From: JBCCRH01 sp039208045
Lineage (GTDB): Bacteria; Bacteroidota; Bacteroidia; Chitinophagales; Saprospiraceae
Length of the DNA: 23,925 nt
Direction: 5' to 3'
Assembly (NCBI GenBank): GCA_039208045.1
Contig: JBCCRH010000032.1
Location: 1 to 23,925, forward strand
Part shown: positions 1 to 7,194 of the stretch, piece after piece
Numbering within the stretch: the first letter of the stretch is position 1
Layout of the letters: each line of letters begins with the position of its first letter
The notes under the pieces: generated by a model
What the model saw: only the letters and a program-made list of their open reading frames with translations
The model's database searches: none
What the model was told of the DNA's origin: nothing
Program-made: the position numbers and the translations under genes

Positions 1-278
1 AAGCCTCCGAAGCGATTTACACTGCTCAGCAAGATGCCAAAGAGCAGATTACTAAAGTGAAAAAAGATACCGCTGAAAAAATCGAAGCAGAGCGTAAAAA
101 GTTGGCGGATGAGCGACAGGCCATTGCTCAGCAAGTAGCAAAAACAAAACAGCAATACGAGCTAGAGCAAGCCAATTTGAAGCAACTGCAAGATCAGATT
201 AAAGCAGCAGAGAAATCACTTAAAGAAGTACAGGCAGAATTGAATAAGAAAAAAGCGGCGGTAGAAGATAACAAATAA
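1..278 (+). CDS. 3' end of a coiled-coil protein (partial)
   Basis: The reading frame is open from base 3 at the left edge to the TAA at 276-278, so the true start lies outside the window. The roughly 91 visible residues are almost entirely charged or Ala/Gln-rich (Lys, Glu, Gln, Ala) with heptad-like spacing, indicating a long alpha-helical coiled coil to the C-terminus. There is no transmembrane segment, cysteine or catalytic motif in the visible part. A GTG at 57 could be taken as a start, but the same helical composition continues upstream of it, so I read this as the tail of a longer protein. The next gene starts 23 bases downstream on the same strand, so the two may be co-transcribed. 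Function not recognised. Confidence 0.7.
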   Translation, partial: ASEAIYTAQQDAKEQITKVKKDTAEKIEAERKKLADERQAIAQQVAKTKQQYELEQANLKQLQDQIKAAEKSLKEVQAELNKKKAAVEDNK

Positions 279-301
279 GGAAAATGAAATACTTTTGAGG
301 T

Positions 302-898
302 ATGAAACGACTAGCTATTTTACTCTTATACATTGCCGCACTAAGTGCCTGCAATTCCAATAATACCAAGGAAGTAGCGCCAGAAGCTCCTGTTGAATCA
401 ACAGCAGCGCCAGCAACTCCTGCCATCACTCAACCCGCTCCCACTCCTGAGCCTACTCCGGTAAACACCACTGCCATTGAGTGGATGACCTTCGAAGAAG
501 CCGTAGCAGCAAATCAACAGCGCCCCAAGAAATTCTTTGTAGATGTCTACACCAGCTGGTGCGGATGGTGCAAAGTAATGGATAAGCAAACCTTCACCGA
601 TCCCGATGTCATTGCGTATATGAACGAGCACTTCTATCCGGTCAAATTTAATGCAGAGCAGAAAGAAACGGTGACCGTTAATGGCCAAATCTTCGAATTT
701 ATACCGGATGCGGGGCGGCGCGGCGTGCATACCTTGGCGTACTCGCTCTTACAAGGCCGCATGAGCTATCCCTCTGTGGTGTATATGAATGAGCAGCTAC
801 AATTGATGAAAGTATCGCCTGGTTTCAAAAGGCCAGAGCAGATATTACCAGAGCTGCGAGCAGCAGTTGCAGGCACTATCTCGCAGGTGCCTGGTTAA
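302..898 (+). CDS. Thioredoxin-fold lipoprotein with WCGWC active site
   Basis: A 198-residue protein. The N-terminus is a lipoprotein signal peptide with lipobox LSAC (Cys17), so it is probably anchored in the periplasm-facing leaflet or outer membrane. A Pro/Ala/Thr-rich linker (about residues 24-57) precedes a thioredoxin-like domain (about 60-190) with a W-C-G-W-C-K redox motif (Cys87, Cys90) and a candidate cis-proline in SYPSVV (Pro157). The CGWC dipeptide and the following DKQTF resemble the Thioredoxin_7/DUF255-like group rather than classical TrxA (CGPC). The inferred role is thiol-disulfide reduction or exchange in the cell envelope. The substrate cannot be read from the sequence. 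The gene follows the coiled-coil gene by 23 bases and is converged upon by the gene at 948-3848. Confidence 0.85.
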   Translation: MKRLAILLLYIAALSACNSNNTKEVAPEAPVESTAAPATPAITQPAPTPEPTPVNTTAIEWMTFEEAVAANQQRPKKFFVDVYTSWCGWCKVMDKQTFTDPDVIAYMNEHFYPVKFNAEQKETVTVNGQIFEFIPDAGRRGVHTLAYSLLQGRMSYPSVVYMNEQLQLMKVSPGFKRPEQILPELRAAVAGTISQVPG

Positions 899-902
899 TC
901 GT

Positions 903-942
903 TAATAGAAGCACATCCGTATTTACGAGTGTGCTTCTATTA
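903..942. terminator. Bidirectional terminator hairpin between convergent genes
   Basis: A perfect 13-bp inverted repeat (903-915 with 930-942, arms TAATAGAAGCACA / TGTGCTTCTATTA) with a 14-base loop. It sits between the convergent stop codons at 898 (+) and 948 (-). The plus-strand flank is moderately T-rich (GTTTCTT) and there is no long U-tract on either side, so termination efficiency is uncertain. The position and perfect stem support a shared terminator. Confidence 0.7.
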
Positions 943-947
943 GTTTC

Positions 948-3848
948 TTACTTCACCTTCAGAGAAGTTGCCGCAGTCGCATTTCCACGGCTCACCTTAA
1001 CGGCATATTCGCCCTTATGCAAATAAGCCATTCCATTATCTGCCTGCTTCACCTGGATCGGTTTAGCATCTTTCTTGGTCTTTTTATTTAGAGCTTTGTT
1101 ATAAGCCTCTAACTGCTTGTCATCCATGGAAAGGTCGTATTCTACATAATTGAGGCCTTTGCTTAGCACTGCATTATGCTTTTTCAGTAATAAGTCTTTT
1201 CCCATACGGATTTCAATTTCTACTGGCCCTTTTTCACTGGCGTAAATGGGAATATGCACTTTGGGTGTAGAGGCTTCTCGCCAAGCGGCTCGACTATTGC
1301 CCCAGCGGCTACTGTATCGAATCGCGTCCATGGCAAAAGCGTGTAAGTCCTTTTTGAGGAGTTGGTTATCCAACTGCTGTAGTTCCTTCACGCTGCCTAC
1401 ATAAATAGAGCGGCCATGCGTGCCAATTACTAAGTCTTTTGCCTTGTCGTGAATCACTAGGTCGTGTACAGGGGTGAGCGGCAAGCCTTCCATAAAGGCC
1501 ATAAACGATTGGCCGCGATCGAGTGAAACATAGGTGCCATGATCGGTGCCTACATAGAGGACATCTTCATTGGAAGGGTCTTCCTTGAATACGTTTACGG
1601 GTTCTAGCGGCAAGTCTCTGCCCAGTCGCTGCCAAGTTTTTCCATAGTCATCTGATTGGTAGATAAACGCTCGGAAATCATCCCAGCGGTAGCCATTTAG
1701 ACTGACATATACCCGGCCCTTCTCATGCGCAGAGGCTTGTACTCGACTCACCCACATATCTTCAGGTAAACCCTGTGTGATATTCTCCCAACTCACTCCG
1801 CCATCTCGTGTGACGTGTACCAGACCATCATCAGAGCCGGTGTAGATGAGGCCAAACTGTAGGGGAGATTCGTGGATGGAGGCCAGCGTGGAAAAGGCCA
1901 CATCGCCCTTGATGCCACCCGTAGTGAGGTCTTCTGAAATGGCGGTGAAGTCATCGCCACGATTGAAGGAGCGGTACAATTTATGCGCACCGATGTAAAG
2001 AATATCCTGGTTGTGCACTGAAATATGCACCGGTGTTTGCCAGTTCCAGCGTAGGGGCGATTCGCCCAGCTGGTGCTTAGGCGTAATAAATTTCCGTTTG
2101 CCCGTTTCAGTATTAATCCGGAAGTAATTTCCGAATTGGAAACCAGTGTAGACCGTTTTGTTATCGCGGGTATCCACTGCCACTTGCATCCCATCGCCTC
2201 CTAAGATACTGCGGTAGGGATATTGGCCGGTGCTATGCCAGCGCTCGCTCGCCTTGTAGTTGCTAGAGCCAAACCAAACGCCATTATCTTGCAAGCCGCC
2301 ATAAATATTATACGGCTCTGCCATGTCTACCGCAATAGCATAGAATTGCCCCACGGCAGGAGAGTTGCATTTGATCCAATTTTCGCCATCATCGTAAGAG
2401 ATATTAATACCACCATCGTTACCCAGCACTAAATGGCCTGGGCGAGCAGGGTTGATCCAGAGGGCATGATGATCGCCATGTACGTTAGCTCCATTAATGG
2501 ATGTAAAGGATTTGCCCCCATCATCGGAGCGCATCACCGGTACGCCGAGCGCATAGACTTTATCAGAATTATCGGGAGCTACTCTGATCTGCCCAAAGTA
2601 ATAGCCATAAGAATTGTAGACTGCATCGATATAGTCGTCGTGCGTTCTTTTCCAGCTCTTGCCAGCATCGTCAGAGCGATAAACTTCTAAACCAATCACT
2701 GGTGTATCAAAGAGCAAGCTATTTGCATTTTCGGTATACTCCACTAAAGCCTTTGGCTTTATTTCATCTTGCTTGATCATCTTTTTCACAGCCTTCACAT
2801 CATACTGATCGGGGAAGCGATTGCTACGCAAATAATCTTTGATTTTGTAGGATGGCAGTTTTAGAAAAGCTTCTTTGGACATGCTGCGGAGCATATCTTT
2901 GGTCAAGTTATCTGACTTTTCTTCCTTTTTAGGCCGACGGAAGTAATTATCAAGAGAAGCGTACAGTACAGGCTTTCCATTTTCCTTCATCATGGCTAAA
3001 CCAATTCGGCCCACCCCTTCTCCTGTCGGAAAGCCGCTTGATTTGGTGGTAAGTAGGCTCCACGTTTCGCCACCATCTTCACTGAGGTGAATGCCGCTGC
3101 CATTGCCTGACTCTACAAAATTCCAGGCGCGCCGGGTGCGCTCCCAGCTTGCCGCGTACAAGCGATCAGGATTATCGGGATCAATCATTAGGTCTACTAC
3201 GCCCGCATTGTCATGGATAAAAAGGGTTCTTTTCCAGCTCTTTCCCCCATCGGTAGTTTTGTACAAGCCTCGCTCTTGATTAGGAGAATATAAGTGGCCG
3301 AGCACAGCCACCCAAGCAGTATTGGGATCGGTAGGGTGTAGCAGAATCCGGCCAATATGGTGGCTTTCGCCTAATCCGAGGTGCTGCCAGTTTTTTCCTC
3401 CATCCGTACTTTTGTAAACGCCCATTCCTGCGTAGGATGAGCGGCTAGCATTTACCTCTCCGGTACCTACCCAGATGGTATTGGTATTCCAATCCACGGC
3501 TATATCGCCAATGGTCATCACAGCTTCTTGATCGAAGAGCGGATAGAAAGTTGTACCGTTATTTTCTGTTTTCCAGAGCCCTCCCGATGCATAAGCTACA
3601 TAGAAATGGCTGGGGTCTTTTTCCCATACATCAATATCCGCTACACGGCCACTAAAGACGGTAGGGCCTGCCGAGCGAAAAGGAATACCCGCAACGACGG
3701 ATTGCTCTTGAAGGGCTTGTCTTTTTTCCACCCCTTTCATCCGCTCTACGGCGGGTGTGAAGGGCGGTTGGGTCAATTGTGCCCAAGAGGTGGTGATACA
3801 AAAGGCACAAAGTAGAACTACAAAAAGGTTTCGCATAAGTGTATACAT
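948..3848 (-). CDS. Secreted Asp-box (VPS10/sortilin-like) beta-propeller protein
   Basis: A 966-residue protein with a signal peptide ending near TTSWAQ. At least nine Asp-box (BNR) motifs of the form S/T-x-D-x-G-x-S/T-W are spread through it, for example STDGGKNW, TTDGGKSW, SEDGGETW, SDDAGKSW, SDDGGKSF, TRDGGVSW and SDDYGKTW. They mark a multi-bladed beta-propeller of the VPS10/sortilin or sialidase-like superfamily. A Lys/Glu-rich insert (about residues 310-370) interrupts the propeller. The C-terminal ~130 residues lack Asp-boxes and look like a separate beta-domain. Such proteins are usually annotated 'glycosyl hydrolase' in Bacteroidota, but no catalytic residues of a known glycosidase family were recognised, so enzymatic activity is unproven. 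There is no obvious type IX sorting domain. ATGs at 3848 and 3836 are both possible starts. The second gives a more typical signal peptide. Confidence 0.85.
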   Translation of the reverse strand: MYTLMRNLFVVLLCAFCITTSWAQLTQPPFTPAVERMKGVEKRQALQEQSVVAGIPFRSAGPTVFSGRVADIDVWEKDPSHFYVAYASGGLWKTENNGTTFYPLFDQEAVMTIGDIAVDWNTNTIWVGTGEVNASRSSYAGMGVYKSTDGGKNWQHLGLGESHHIGRILLHPTDPNTAWVAVLGHLYSPNQERGLYKTTDGGKSWKRTLFIHDNAGVVDLMIDPDNPDRLYAASWERTRRAWNFVESGNGSGIHLSEDGGETWSLLTTKSSGFPTGEGVGRIGLAMMKENGKPVLYASLDNYFRRPKKEEKSDNLTKDMLRSMSKEAFLKLPSYKIKDYLRSNRFPDQYDVKAVKKMIKQDEIKPKALVEYTENANSLLFDTPVIGLEVYRSDDAGKSWKRTHDDYIDAVYNSYGYYFGQIRVAPDNSDKVYALGVPVMRSDDGGKSFTSINGANVHGDHHALWINPARPGHLVLGNDGGINISYDDGENWIKCNSPAVGQFYAIAVDMAEPYNIYGGLQDNGVWFGSSNYKASERWHSTGQYPYRSILGGDGMQVAVDTRDNKTVYTGFQFGNYFRINTETGKRKFITPKHQLGESPLRWNWQTPVHISVHNQDILYIGAHKLYRSFNRGDDFTAISEDLTTGGIKGDVAFSTLASIHESPLQFGLIYTGSDDGLVHVTRDGGVSWENITQGLPEDMWVSRVQASAHEKGRVYVSLNGYRWDDFRAFIYQSDDYGKTWQRLGRDLPLEPVNVFKEDPSNEDVLYVGTDHGTYVSLDRGQSFMAFMEGLPLTPVHDLVIHDKAKDLVIGTHGRSIYVGSVKELQQLDNQLLKKDLHAFAMDAIRYSSRWGNSRAAWREASTPKVHIPIYASEKGPVEIEIRMGKDLLLKKHNAVLSKGLNYVEYDLSMDDKQLEAYNKALNKKTKKDAKPIQVKQADNGMAYLHKGEYAVKVSRGNATAATSLKVK

Positions 3849-3891
3849 TTTAGTTGTTGTACCCTAAACTTAGCAAAACCCCACAAAAAAA

Positions 3892-3927
3892 AGTAGCGCA
3901 AATCTGTTTGAATAGATTTGCGCTACT
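3892..3927 (-). terminator. Rho-independent terminator of the sigma/DUF4252 operon
   Basis: A perfect 14-bp stem (3892-3905 with 3914-3927, core GTAGCGCAAATCT) with an 8-base loop. On the minus strand the hairpin is followed at once by a run of T (the A-run at 3885-3892 on the plus strand). It lies about 20 bases beyond the stop of the last DUF4252 gene and before the start of the downstream propeller gene, so it ends the operon. Confidence 0.9.
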
Positions 3928-3947
3928 ACGATATGATCTTAATATGA

Positions 3948-4472
3948 TTAAGCTCTTGGTACATCTCTGCGGTTTTCTGGTATCTTTTTAAAATGATCAC
4001 CACCTTCCACTTGGATGTCCAAGTCATTTAGATCACTAAATTTGAGCTGCCCTGATAAATTCAGGAGTACAAAATCTTCTTTGCCACTCACCAAAATGAG
4101 TACATCGGTGATTAAATCACCCTCTTCACGGAGTAAGAACTCCACGAGGTTTTTTTCTTCTCGAATTTGAAAAAGGGGCTCATACTGATCTTTATAGATA
4201 GCTGATTTGAATCGCTTCATCTCCTTTGGACTTACTAAGTTTTGCTCGTCCATCACCATCAGTTGAATGTGGTTGATCTTTGCAGAAACGCCCGTTGTCT
4301 CTTCATCGTCATCTGCATTAGCTACTAGATTAAACAGCCAGCCCTGTAAATTGAGGGTTGATACTTCTTCTCGACTCTCATATTTGTCAATAAGCGCATC
4401 AATGGCATTGCTCTGAGCTAGAAGCCCTTGGGAAAATAATGCGAATAGAATAACAACAATTAATTTTTGCAT
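3948..4472 (-). CDS. DUF4252 domain protein, secreted (third copy)
   Basis: A 174-residue protein with a cleavable signal peptide (ends near GLLAQ), so periplasmic or exported. The mature part begins with N-A-I-D-x-L-I-D-K-Y, closely matching the NAIDKYF start of the copy at 5172-5693. It follows the DUF4252 pattern: an N-terminal helix with K-Y, a central EVL/DVLIL-type strand, and a C-terminal 'LLNLSGQLKFSDLNDL' strand-helix. DUF4252 proteins are known in Bacteroidota, often near ECF sigma factors, and have no established function. It is the last gene before the operon terminator and is separated from the second copy by 119 bases, a wider gap than elsewhere in the operon. Confidence 0.85.
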   Translation of the reverse strand: MQKLIVVILFALFSQGLLAQSNAIDALIDKYESREEVSTLNLQGWLFNLVANADDDEETTGVSAKINHIQLMVMDEQNLVSPKEMKRFKSAIYKDQYEPLFQIREEKNLVEFLLREEGDLITDVLILVSGKEDFVLLNLSGQLKFSDLNDLDIQVEGGDHFKKIPENRRDVPRA

Positions 4473-4526
4473 AATAGGTGAAATTTAGTGTGTGCGACTT
4501 TTGCTATGGGGATAGATATATCTAGC

Positions 4527-4541
4527 CTTGCCTGTGGCAAG
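4527..4541. other. Small hairpin in the gap between two DUF4252 genes
   Basis: CTTGCC-TGT-GGCAAG forms a 6-bp stem with a 3-base loop, next to a 10-base palindrome AGATATATCT at 4514-4523. It lies in the 119-bp gap between the second and third DUF4252 genes. It lacks a U-tract, so it may be a processing or attenuation element rather than a terminator. A separate promoter for the last gene in this gap is possible, but I could not identify one. Confidence 0.3.
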
Positions 4542-4591
4542 AATGTGTAGTAAAAGCCTATAAAGTTAAGTGAATGAATAAGGGTAAGGCG

Positions 4592-5146
4592 CTATGCTCT
4601 CGGTTTGTCTTCTTTGTCTTTCTTTTTTACAGGTTTGTTACCCATAAAGTCATTTACATAGTAGCTAATGTACTCCGACAAATCTTTGTATTTAAGTCTG
4701 GATTTCATACTAATAAAGGTGAATTCACCTTCTTCTTCGACGAGTAGTAGGATATTCTTGAGTTTGGTATCGGTATCCCTCACCATGACGTTGACTTGCG
4801 TCCCTTCTTCTTTTACGTAGAGCAATTCATCAAAAGATTCTTCCTTCAGGTTGCCGACAAGTGCATCAATTTCTGCTCTGGAAACCTCATAATCTCCTTC
4901 TGTAGTAAAGAACTGCATCGTCTTCACTTTTTTCGCCATCTTGAGCGCCATCCGTACTTCTCGGTCTCTGATGGAGTGATAAGCCATCCCTGTTCCTATC
5001 CACACTAGCCAGCCAGGTAGTTTGAAGTTGGTTACGCCCTCTTCTTTTTTGTGCTTTTCATAAAAGTTGTCTAGTGTTTTCGTAGAGTTGCAGGAAGCAA
5101 GTAGTAGGGTGCTTATCGCAAAAACCAGTAAGGTGTGTAACTTCAT
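4592..5146 (-). CDS. DUF4252 domain lipoprotein (second copy)
   Basis: A 184-residue protein. The N-terminus is a lipoprotein signal with lipobox LLASC (Cys19) followed by NSTKT, so unlike its two neighbours it is predicted to be lipid-anchored. The rest shows the DUF4252 layout: a FYEKHKKEEGVTNFKLPGWL-type N-terminus, a central 'VNVMVRDTDTKLKNILLLV' strand pair, and a 'FTFISMKSRLKYKDLSEYI' C-terminal segment. The tail is Lys/Asp-rich and ends in KPRA; the third copy ends in VPRA. It is separated from the upstream DUF4252 gene by 25 bases, consistent with co-transcription. Molecular function is unknown. Confidence 0.85.
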   Translation of the reverse strand: MKLHTLLVFAISTLLLASCNSTKTLDNFYEKHKKEEGVTNFKLPGWLVWIGTGMAYHSIRDREVRMALKMAKKVKTMQFFTTEGDYEVSRAEIDALVGNLKEESFDELLYVKEEGTQVNVMVRDTDTKLKNILLLVEEEGEFTFISMKSRLKYKDLSEYISYYVNDFMGNKPVKKKDKEDKPRA

Positions 5147-5171
5147 GATATATAGGTTTTATGGATGAGCC

Positions 5172-5693
5172 TTATTCTTTTTTCTTATCTTCTTCCATAG
5201 AGTTCGCTAGCTTAACGATGCTATTGAGATCGAGTCTTCCAACAAAACTGAGCAGGGCAAATTCGTCATCTTCACCACCTACCAGTAATAAGAGCTCTTC
5301 TATAATATTATCATTATCCTTGATCAAAAAATCTACATTTTCGCCATCATTCGTTCGAACGGTCATCAGTACTTCGTATTCCTGGGTACTAATTTTGCTT
5401 TTCGCTTCTTTATAAAGTGCAAGTCCATCTTCATCTGCACTGAGGATACGCAGGCCGCGTAGGTCCTTAGCAATATTTTTTACAATCTTACTTTCTTCCT
5501 CATCCATATCTAAGCCACCAACATCCAGTCGATCGAAGAGTTGGAACATCTTAGAACTCACGTATACTACGGTAAAGCGTTCATCATCCACATACTGCGA
5601 AAAGTACTTATCGATAGCATTAGCTTGGGCTTGCGCCTGGGTAAAGCTGACTAGCAGCACGCCACAGAGGGCCATTAATTTAAAGTATTTCAT
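5172..5693 (-). CDS. DUF4252 domain protein, secreted (first copy)
   Basis: A 173-residue protein with a signal peptide (ends near TQAQAQA). The mature chain starts NAIDKYFSQYVDD, then 'FTVVYVSSKMFQLFDRL', the hallmark of DUF4252 (a short beta strand followed by S-x-x-M-F). It is acidic, with DEEE and EDDE stretches. This copy is closest to the family norm. It begins 38 bases after the anti-sigma-like gene and is followed after 25 bases by the lipoprotein copy. It probably acts in the envelope downstream of the ECF sigma factor. The biochemical role is unknown. Confidence 0.87.
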   Translation of the reverse strand: MKYFKLMALCGVLLVSFTQAQAQANAIDKYFSQYVDDERFTVVYVSSKMFQLFDRLDVGGLDMDEEESKIVKNIAKDLRGLRILSADEDGLALYKEAKSKISTQEYEVLMTVRTNDGENVDFLIKDNDNIIEELLLLVGGEDDEFALLSFVGRLDLNSIVKLANSMEEDKKKE

Positions 5694-5731
5694 AACAATC
5701 GTATTTGCAAAGGTTTAATAATATTGACTTT

Positions 5732-6238
5732 TTATTTGAGTATCTCCGTCATAGTAGAGATATACTTCACTTCGGATTGGGCCATGTCAGAGCCTTTCTT
5801 GATCTGAGCAGAGGCACCCTTTAATGCCTTTTGAGTAAGTGCAAAGGCGAGCTGTGGATCCGTTACCTCATATTTGCTCCAATCGATGCCCGTTTGCTCT
5901 AGTGGCTGCTGTGTATCGTATACCCACCATGCTGCGGCGAAGATCAGTACAATAGCGGCCGCTCGGCTCAACCATCTTAGTATTACACGTCTTCCAGTGC
6001 TGCGCATCGGAACGACTTTCGCTTGTTCTTCTATAGCTTCTAATAAGCGAGCATCAAATTGCTCATCGAGAGCTGCCGTTTGCTCCACTTCAAAGAACTG
6101 GAACAAAGGGGCAAACTGTTGCAGTCGCTCATCTATTACTGCTTGCGCAAAATACTGCTGCAGTTGCTGCTCCTCTTCTAAGCTCGTCTGGCCTTCAAAG
6201 TACCGCTCTAACAATCCATTTATCTGCTTATAATCCAT
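5732..6238 (-). CDS. Membrane anti-sigma-factor-like protein
   Basis: A 168-residue protein with a Gln/Glu-rich N-terminal region (residues 1-75, opening 'INGLLERYFEGQTSLEEEQQL', typical of small Bacteroidota anti-sigma partners), one transmembrane segment at about residues 88-107, and a short C-terminal part predicted to be extracytoplasmic. Its ATG overlaps the sigma gene's stop region by 11 bases (6228-6238), indicating translational coupling. There is no H-x3-C-x2-C zinc anti-sigma motif and no FecR domain, so the assignment rests on position, topology and N-terminal style. The likely role is to hold the ECF sigma factor at the membrane until a signal arrives. Confidence 0.75.
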   Translation of the reverse strand: MDYKQINGLLERYFEGQTSLEEEQQLQQYFAQAVIDERLQQFAPLFQFFEVEQTAALDEQFDARLLEAIEEQAKVVPMRSTGRRVILRWLSRAAAIVLIFAAAWWVYDTQQPLEQTGIDWSKYEVTDPQLAFALTQKALKGASAQIKKGSDMAQSEVKYISTMTEILK

Positions 6239-6737
6239 AGGATTCTGTTTTTAAAAGCTTAGCGCGAATGTTTTGCCGCGCTCGGAATAAGTTTACTTTC
6301 ACATTGCTCATCGACATTTCCAAGCTGTCACTGATTTCTTGGTAGGGCATGCCTTCTATATCTCTCAGGTGCATCACCTGCTTTTGTTTCTCCGGTAACT
6401 CCTCCATCAGCTGCTTGATCTGCTTTAACGTATCGCTGTAAGCTGTCTTGGCATAGGGCGATTGACTTGTTTCCTGTAAGTCGTAGACGGTTTCCAAGTC
6501 TTGCATGTTACGATGCTTCAATCGCAATTTATCAATGGCCTTATTTTTGGTCAGCCGCATACACCAAGCTTCTATATTATTGACTTCCGTCAAATCAGCA
6601 CGTTGGTTCCAGACTTTGATCAGCACTTCCTGCACCACATCCTCGGCTTCAGCCGGATCGCCCAGCATGCGCAAGGCAAAGCGATAAAGCTTATTTTTTA
6701 TGGGTAGTACGGTTGATTTAAATTGGTTCAAATCCAT
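6228..6737 (-). CDS. ECF-type RNA polymerase sigma factor
   Basis: A 169-residue protein of typical ECF size. Region 2 (about residues 13-80) contains 'AEDVVQEVLIKVW', the core-binding and -10 recognition helix signature. Region 4 (about 104-160) contains 'LPEKQKQVMHLRDIEGM' and the helix-turn-helix 'YQEISDSLEMSMSNVKVNLFRAR'. There is no region 1 or 3. It heads the operon with the anti-sigma-like gene (11-base overlap) and three DUF4252 genes, so it most likely controls envelope-protein expression, possibly its own operon. Its upstream region has an A/T palindrome at 6797-6820. I found no clean -33/-7 Bacteroidota promoter. Confidence 0.93.
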   Translation of the reverse strand: MDLNQFKSTVLPIKNKLYRFALRMLGDPAEAEDVVQEVLIKVWNQRADLTEVNNIEAWCMRLTKNKAIDKLRLKHRNMQDLETVYDLQETSQSPYAKTAYSDTLKQIKQLMEELPEKQKQVMHLRDIEGMPYQEISDSLEMSMSNVKVNLFRARQNIRAKLLKTESYGL

Positions 6738-6796
6738 GTCTGTATCGTCCTTTCACCTGGCAGACGGCTGGTAGGATGGGTTTGTTACAGGTAGGA

Positions 6797-6820
6797 ATAA
6801 CTTTTTTGAAAAAAAGTTAT
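6797..6820. promoter_or_regulatory. A/T palindrome upstream of the sigma operon
   Basis: ATAACTTTTTT at 6797-6807 is the exact reverse complement of 6810-6820, with only two bases between the arms. It lies 60-83 bases upstream of the sigma factor start codon, in the right place for an operator or an upstream promoter element of the operon. The poly-A/T core would also permit bending. No matching second copy was seen in the window. Confidence 0.4.
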
Positions 6821-6847
6821 GGAATACCCACGCAGTGGGATATGTAA

Positions 6848-6939
6848 TAAGACCTTGGAGGTTGACAAGCACGTGCCAGGAAAAACCTACAAGGTCTTAC
6901 GTTAATTATAACATGTGCCAGGAAAAACTAGTAAGGTTT
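6848..6939. repeat. REP-like extragenic element (hairpin plus direct repeat)
   Basis: The arms 6848-6863 (TAAGACCTTGGAGGTT) and 6884-6899 pair over 16 bp with one mismatch, enclosing a short palindrome GCACGTGC at 6869-6876. The segment with GTGCCAGGAAAAAC is repeated directly: first copy from 6871, second from 6913, each followed by a diverged AAGGT(C/T)T. The combination of a hairpin and a partial second copy in an intergenic region fits REP/BIME-like elements of Bacteroidota, which are often mobilised by RAYT transposases. No transposase gene is in the window. Confidence 0.55.
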
Positions 6940-6962
6940 GCTTGTTTTTATTATATTAGGTT

Positions 6963-7160
6963 ATGCAAAGAGTTGTAAAAGTAATTAGTCTTCGAGAGGA
7001 ACAATCAGATCTATCTTATTGGTTGAGTAAATCTCCTGAAGATCGTCTCGCTGCTATAGAAATCCTTCGCCAGCAATATGTCAGATTCAAATGTCTTGAG
7101 CCCCGACTTCAGAGAGTTTGTAGAATTATTGATTCACCCGCGGATTACAAATCCACTTAG
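6963..7160 (+). CDS. Small protein of a nucleotidyltransferase-linked gene pair
   Basis: A 65-residue ORF with ATG at 6963. The sequence opens MQRVVKVISLREEQSDLSYW, continues with SPEDRLAAIEILRQQY and ends with PRLQRVCRII plus a short unrelated tail. From memory, proteins with this 'YWLSKSPEDRLAAIExLRQQY...PRLQRVxRI' layout occur in Bacteroidota directly upstream of, and overlapping, a small nucleotidyltransferase gene in a toxin-antitoxin-like pair. The overlapping frame here does start such a protein (7078) but is cut short. The last residues (SPADYKST) are encoded by REP-like sequence, so the C-terminus is probably altered. It may be a decaying gene. Confidence 0.55.
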   Translation: MQRVVKVISLREEQSDLSYWLSKSPEDRLAAIEILRQQYVRFKCLEPRLQRVCRIIDSPADYKST

Positions 7161-7194
7161 CACGGGCTTGGCTTTACGTATTCAAATGTTGTGA
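7078..7194 (+). pseudogene. Truncated start of a nucleotidyltransferase-like protein
   Basis: An ATG at 7078, in a frame overlapping the small protein, opens MSDSNVLSPDFREFVELL. This matches, from memory, the N-terminus of the small AbiEii/MNT-like nucleotidyltransferases that accompany the upstream protein (family pattern 'xSPDFxEFxxLLN...YLVVGGYAV'). After about residue 18 the match stops exactly where a GGATT-ACA-AATCC hairpin repeat begins. The frame then runs through unrelated sequence to TGA at 7192-7194, giving 38 residues. The catalytic GGYAV...D-x-D region is absent. I read it as a gene broken by insertion or deletion at the repeat. Confidence 0.5.

Noticed and set aside
1793..2194. 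133-codon minus-strand frame inside the propeller gene
   Set aside because: It is a shifted frame of the 948-3848 gene, which has clear Asp-box motifs; the shifted frame has none.
948..3848. Glycosyl hydrolase activity for the Asp-box protein
   Set aside because: Asp-boxes mark a propeller fold, not catalysis; no catalytic residues of a glycosidase family could be recognised.
3849..3891. Bacteroidota -33/-7 promoter (TTTG / TAnnTTTG) for the propeller gene
   Set aside because: A TAAGTTTA sequence resembles the -7 box, but no TTTG lies at the expected distance upstream.
5732..6238. FecR-type anti-sigma factor with a TonB-linked system
   Set aside because: No FecR domain and no TonB-dependent receptor gene in the neighbourhood; the protein is also too short.
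6848..6939. Attachment site or integron-like site
   Set aside because: No integrase gene is present and the repeat pattern fits REP-like elements better.
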